Assembly: GCA_964057225.1 (NCBI GenBank)
Contig: OZ059895.1
Span: 15,770,001-15,834,000 of the forward strand
DNA length: 64,000 nt
Reading direction: 5' to 3'
From: Auanema rhodensis
Taxonomy: Eukaryota; Nematoda; Chromadorea; Rhabditida; Rhabditidae
In this document: in pieces, positions 63,735 through 64,000 of the stretch
How positions within the stretch are numbered: position 1 is the stretch's first letter
How the letters are laid out: each line of letters begins with the position of its first letter
Position numbers and translations under genes: made by a program
The notes under the pieces: model-generated
What the model was told of the DNA's origin: nothing
Database searches by the model: none
What the model saw: the letters and a program-made list of their open reading frames with translations, nothing else

Positions 63735-63926
63735 AATTAGTTATTATTGCTTTCATATTTATAATGTGATTTTGGAAAACTGAGATATACATATCTTTAC
63801 ATTTTTTTCATGAATTAAATTCATAAATTTTGAGTTAAGCTTGTAAATTACGGTTTCTAGTATACCGTGTGCAATTTCTTACTGTTCATCTGTTCTGATA
63901 GTTTTTAAAATTGTTGTAGAAGTTTG

Positions 63927-64000
63927 ATGCCAGCTCCGGCATATCACGATTTGTCTTTTGAGTTCGAGAACAAGCAAATTCACTTCAGTATTACCCAGCA
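63927..64000 (+). CDS. 5' end of another gene, cut by window edge
   Basis: ATG 63927 opens a frame that runs to the right edge: MPAPAYHDLSFEFENKQIHF and on to SITQ. It lies 193 bp after the preceding stop, on the same strand, and continues the tight series from FA2H. Too little is present to identify it. Confidence 0.5.
   Translation, partial: MPAPAYHDLSFEFENKQIHFSITQ

Overview
This window looks like nuclear DNA of a nematode. It is AT-rich, most introns are about 45-55 bp with T-rich 3' ends ending TTTCAG or TTTTAG, and it carries a seven-pass chemoreceptor of the Srt type, a family confined to nematodes. Several start codons lie just downstream of a splice acceptor that has no obvious cis donor, as expected for spliced-leader trans-splicing. 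I cannot name the species.

Layout. 1-1051 (+): 3' end of a proline-rich gene, possibly an Abl-interactor. 1920-4440: a tandem array of about 320-bp units, each with a long GC-rich hairpin; the last unit carries a different hairpin between the same flanks. 4491-5978 (-): Srt-like chemoreceptor. 7978-22790 (-): a complete death-associated protein kinase (DAPK) gene. I could join 29 coding exons in phase into 1429 codons: kinase, autoregulatory segment, ankyrin repeats, Roc-COR and death domain. A 183-codon exon inside its 5.8-kb intron looks like an alternative first exon for a form without the kinase. 22850-37809: 15 kb with no convincing gene, purine-rich on + and full of (GA)n, probably the 5' intron and regulatory region of DAPK.

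37810-48802 is gene-dense: an RNF212/ZHP-like RING protein, a type II membrane fucosyltransferase (GT11), an unrecognised AT-hook-like protein, YIPF6 (-) and the large subunit of DNA primase. 49326-53096 holds an HMG20-like HMG-box protein with a possible distant alternative first exon. 53097-57123 is pyrimidine-rich and gene-free, then comes a small Cys-rich membrane protein (57124-57560). The last 5 kb is a close same-strand series: fatty acid 2-hydroxylase, NOP10, a small membrane protein, an unrecognised helical protein, and the start of another gene. Gaps are about 105-320 bp, and acceptor-like sites sit just before the starts, which suggests an operon.

The genes are mostly conserved housekeeping or regulatory genes and do not form one pathway. 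The most unusual items are the hairpin array, the internal DAPK promoter candidate, and the strand-specific pyrimidine bias that appears to mark long 5' introns.
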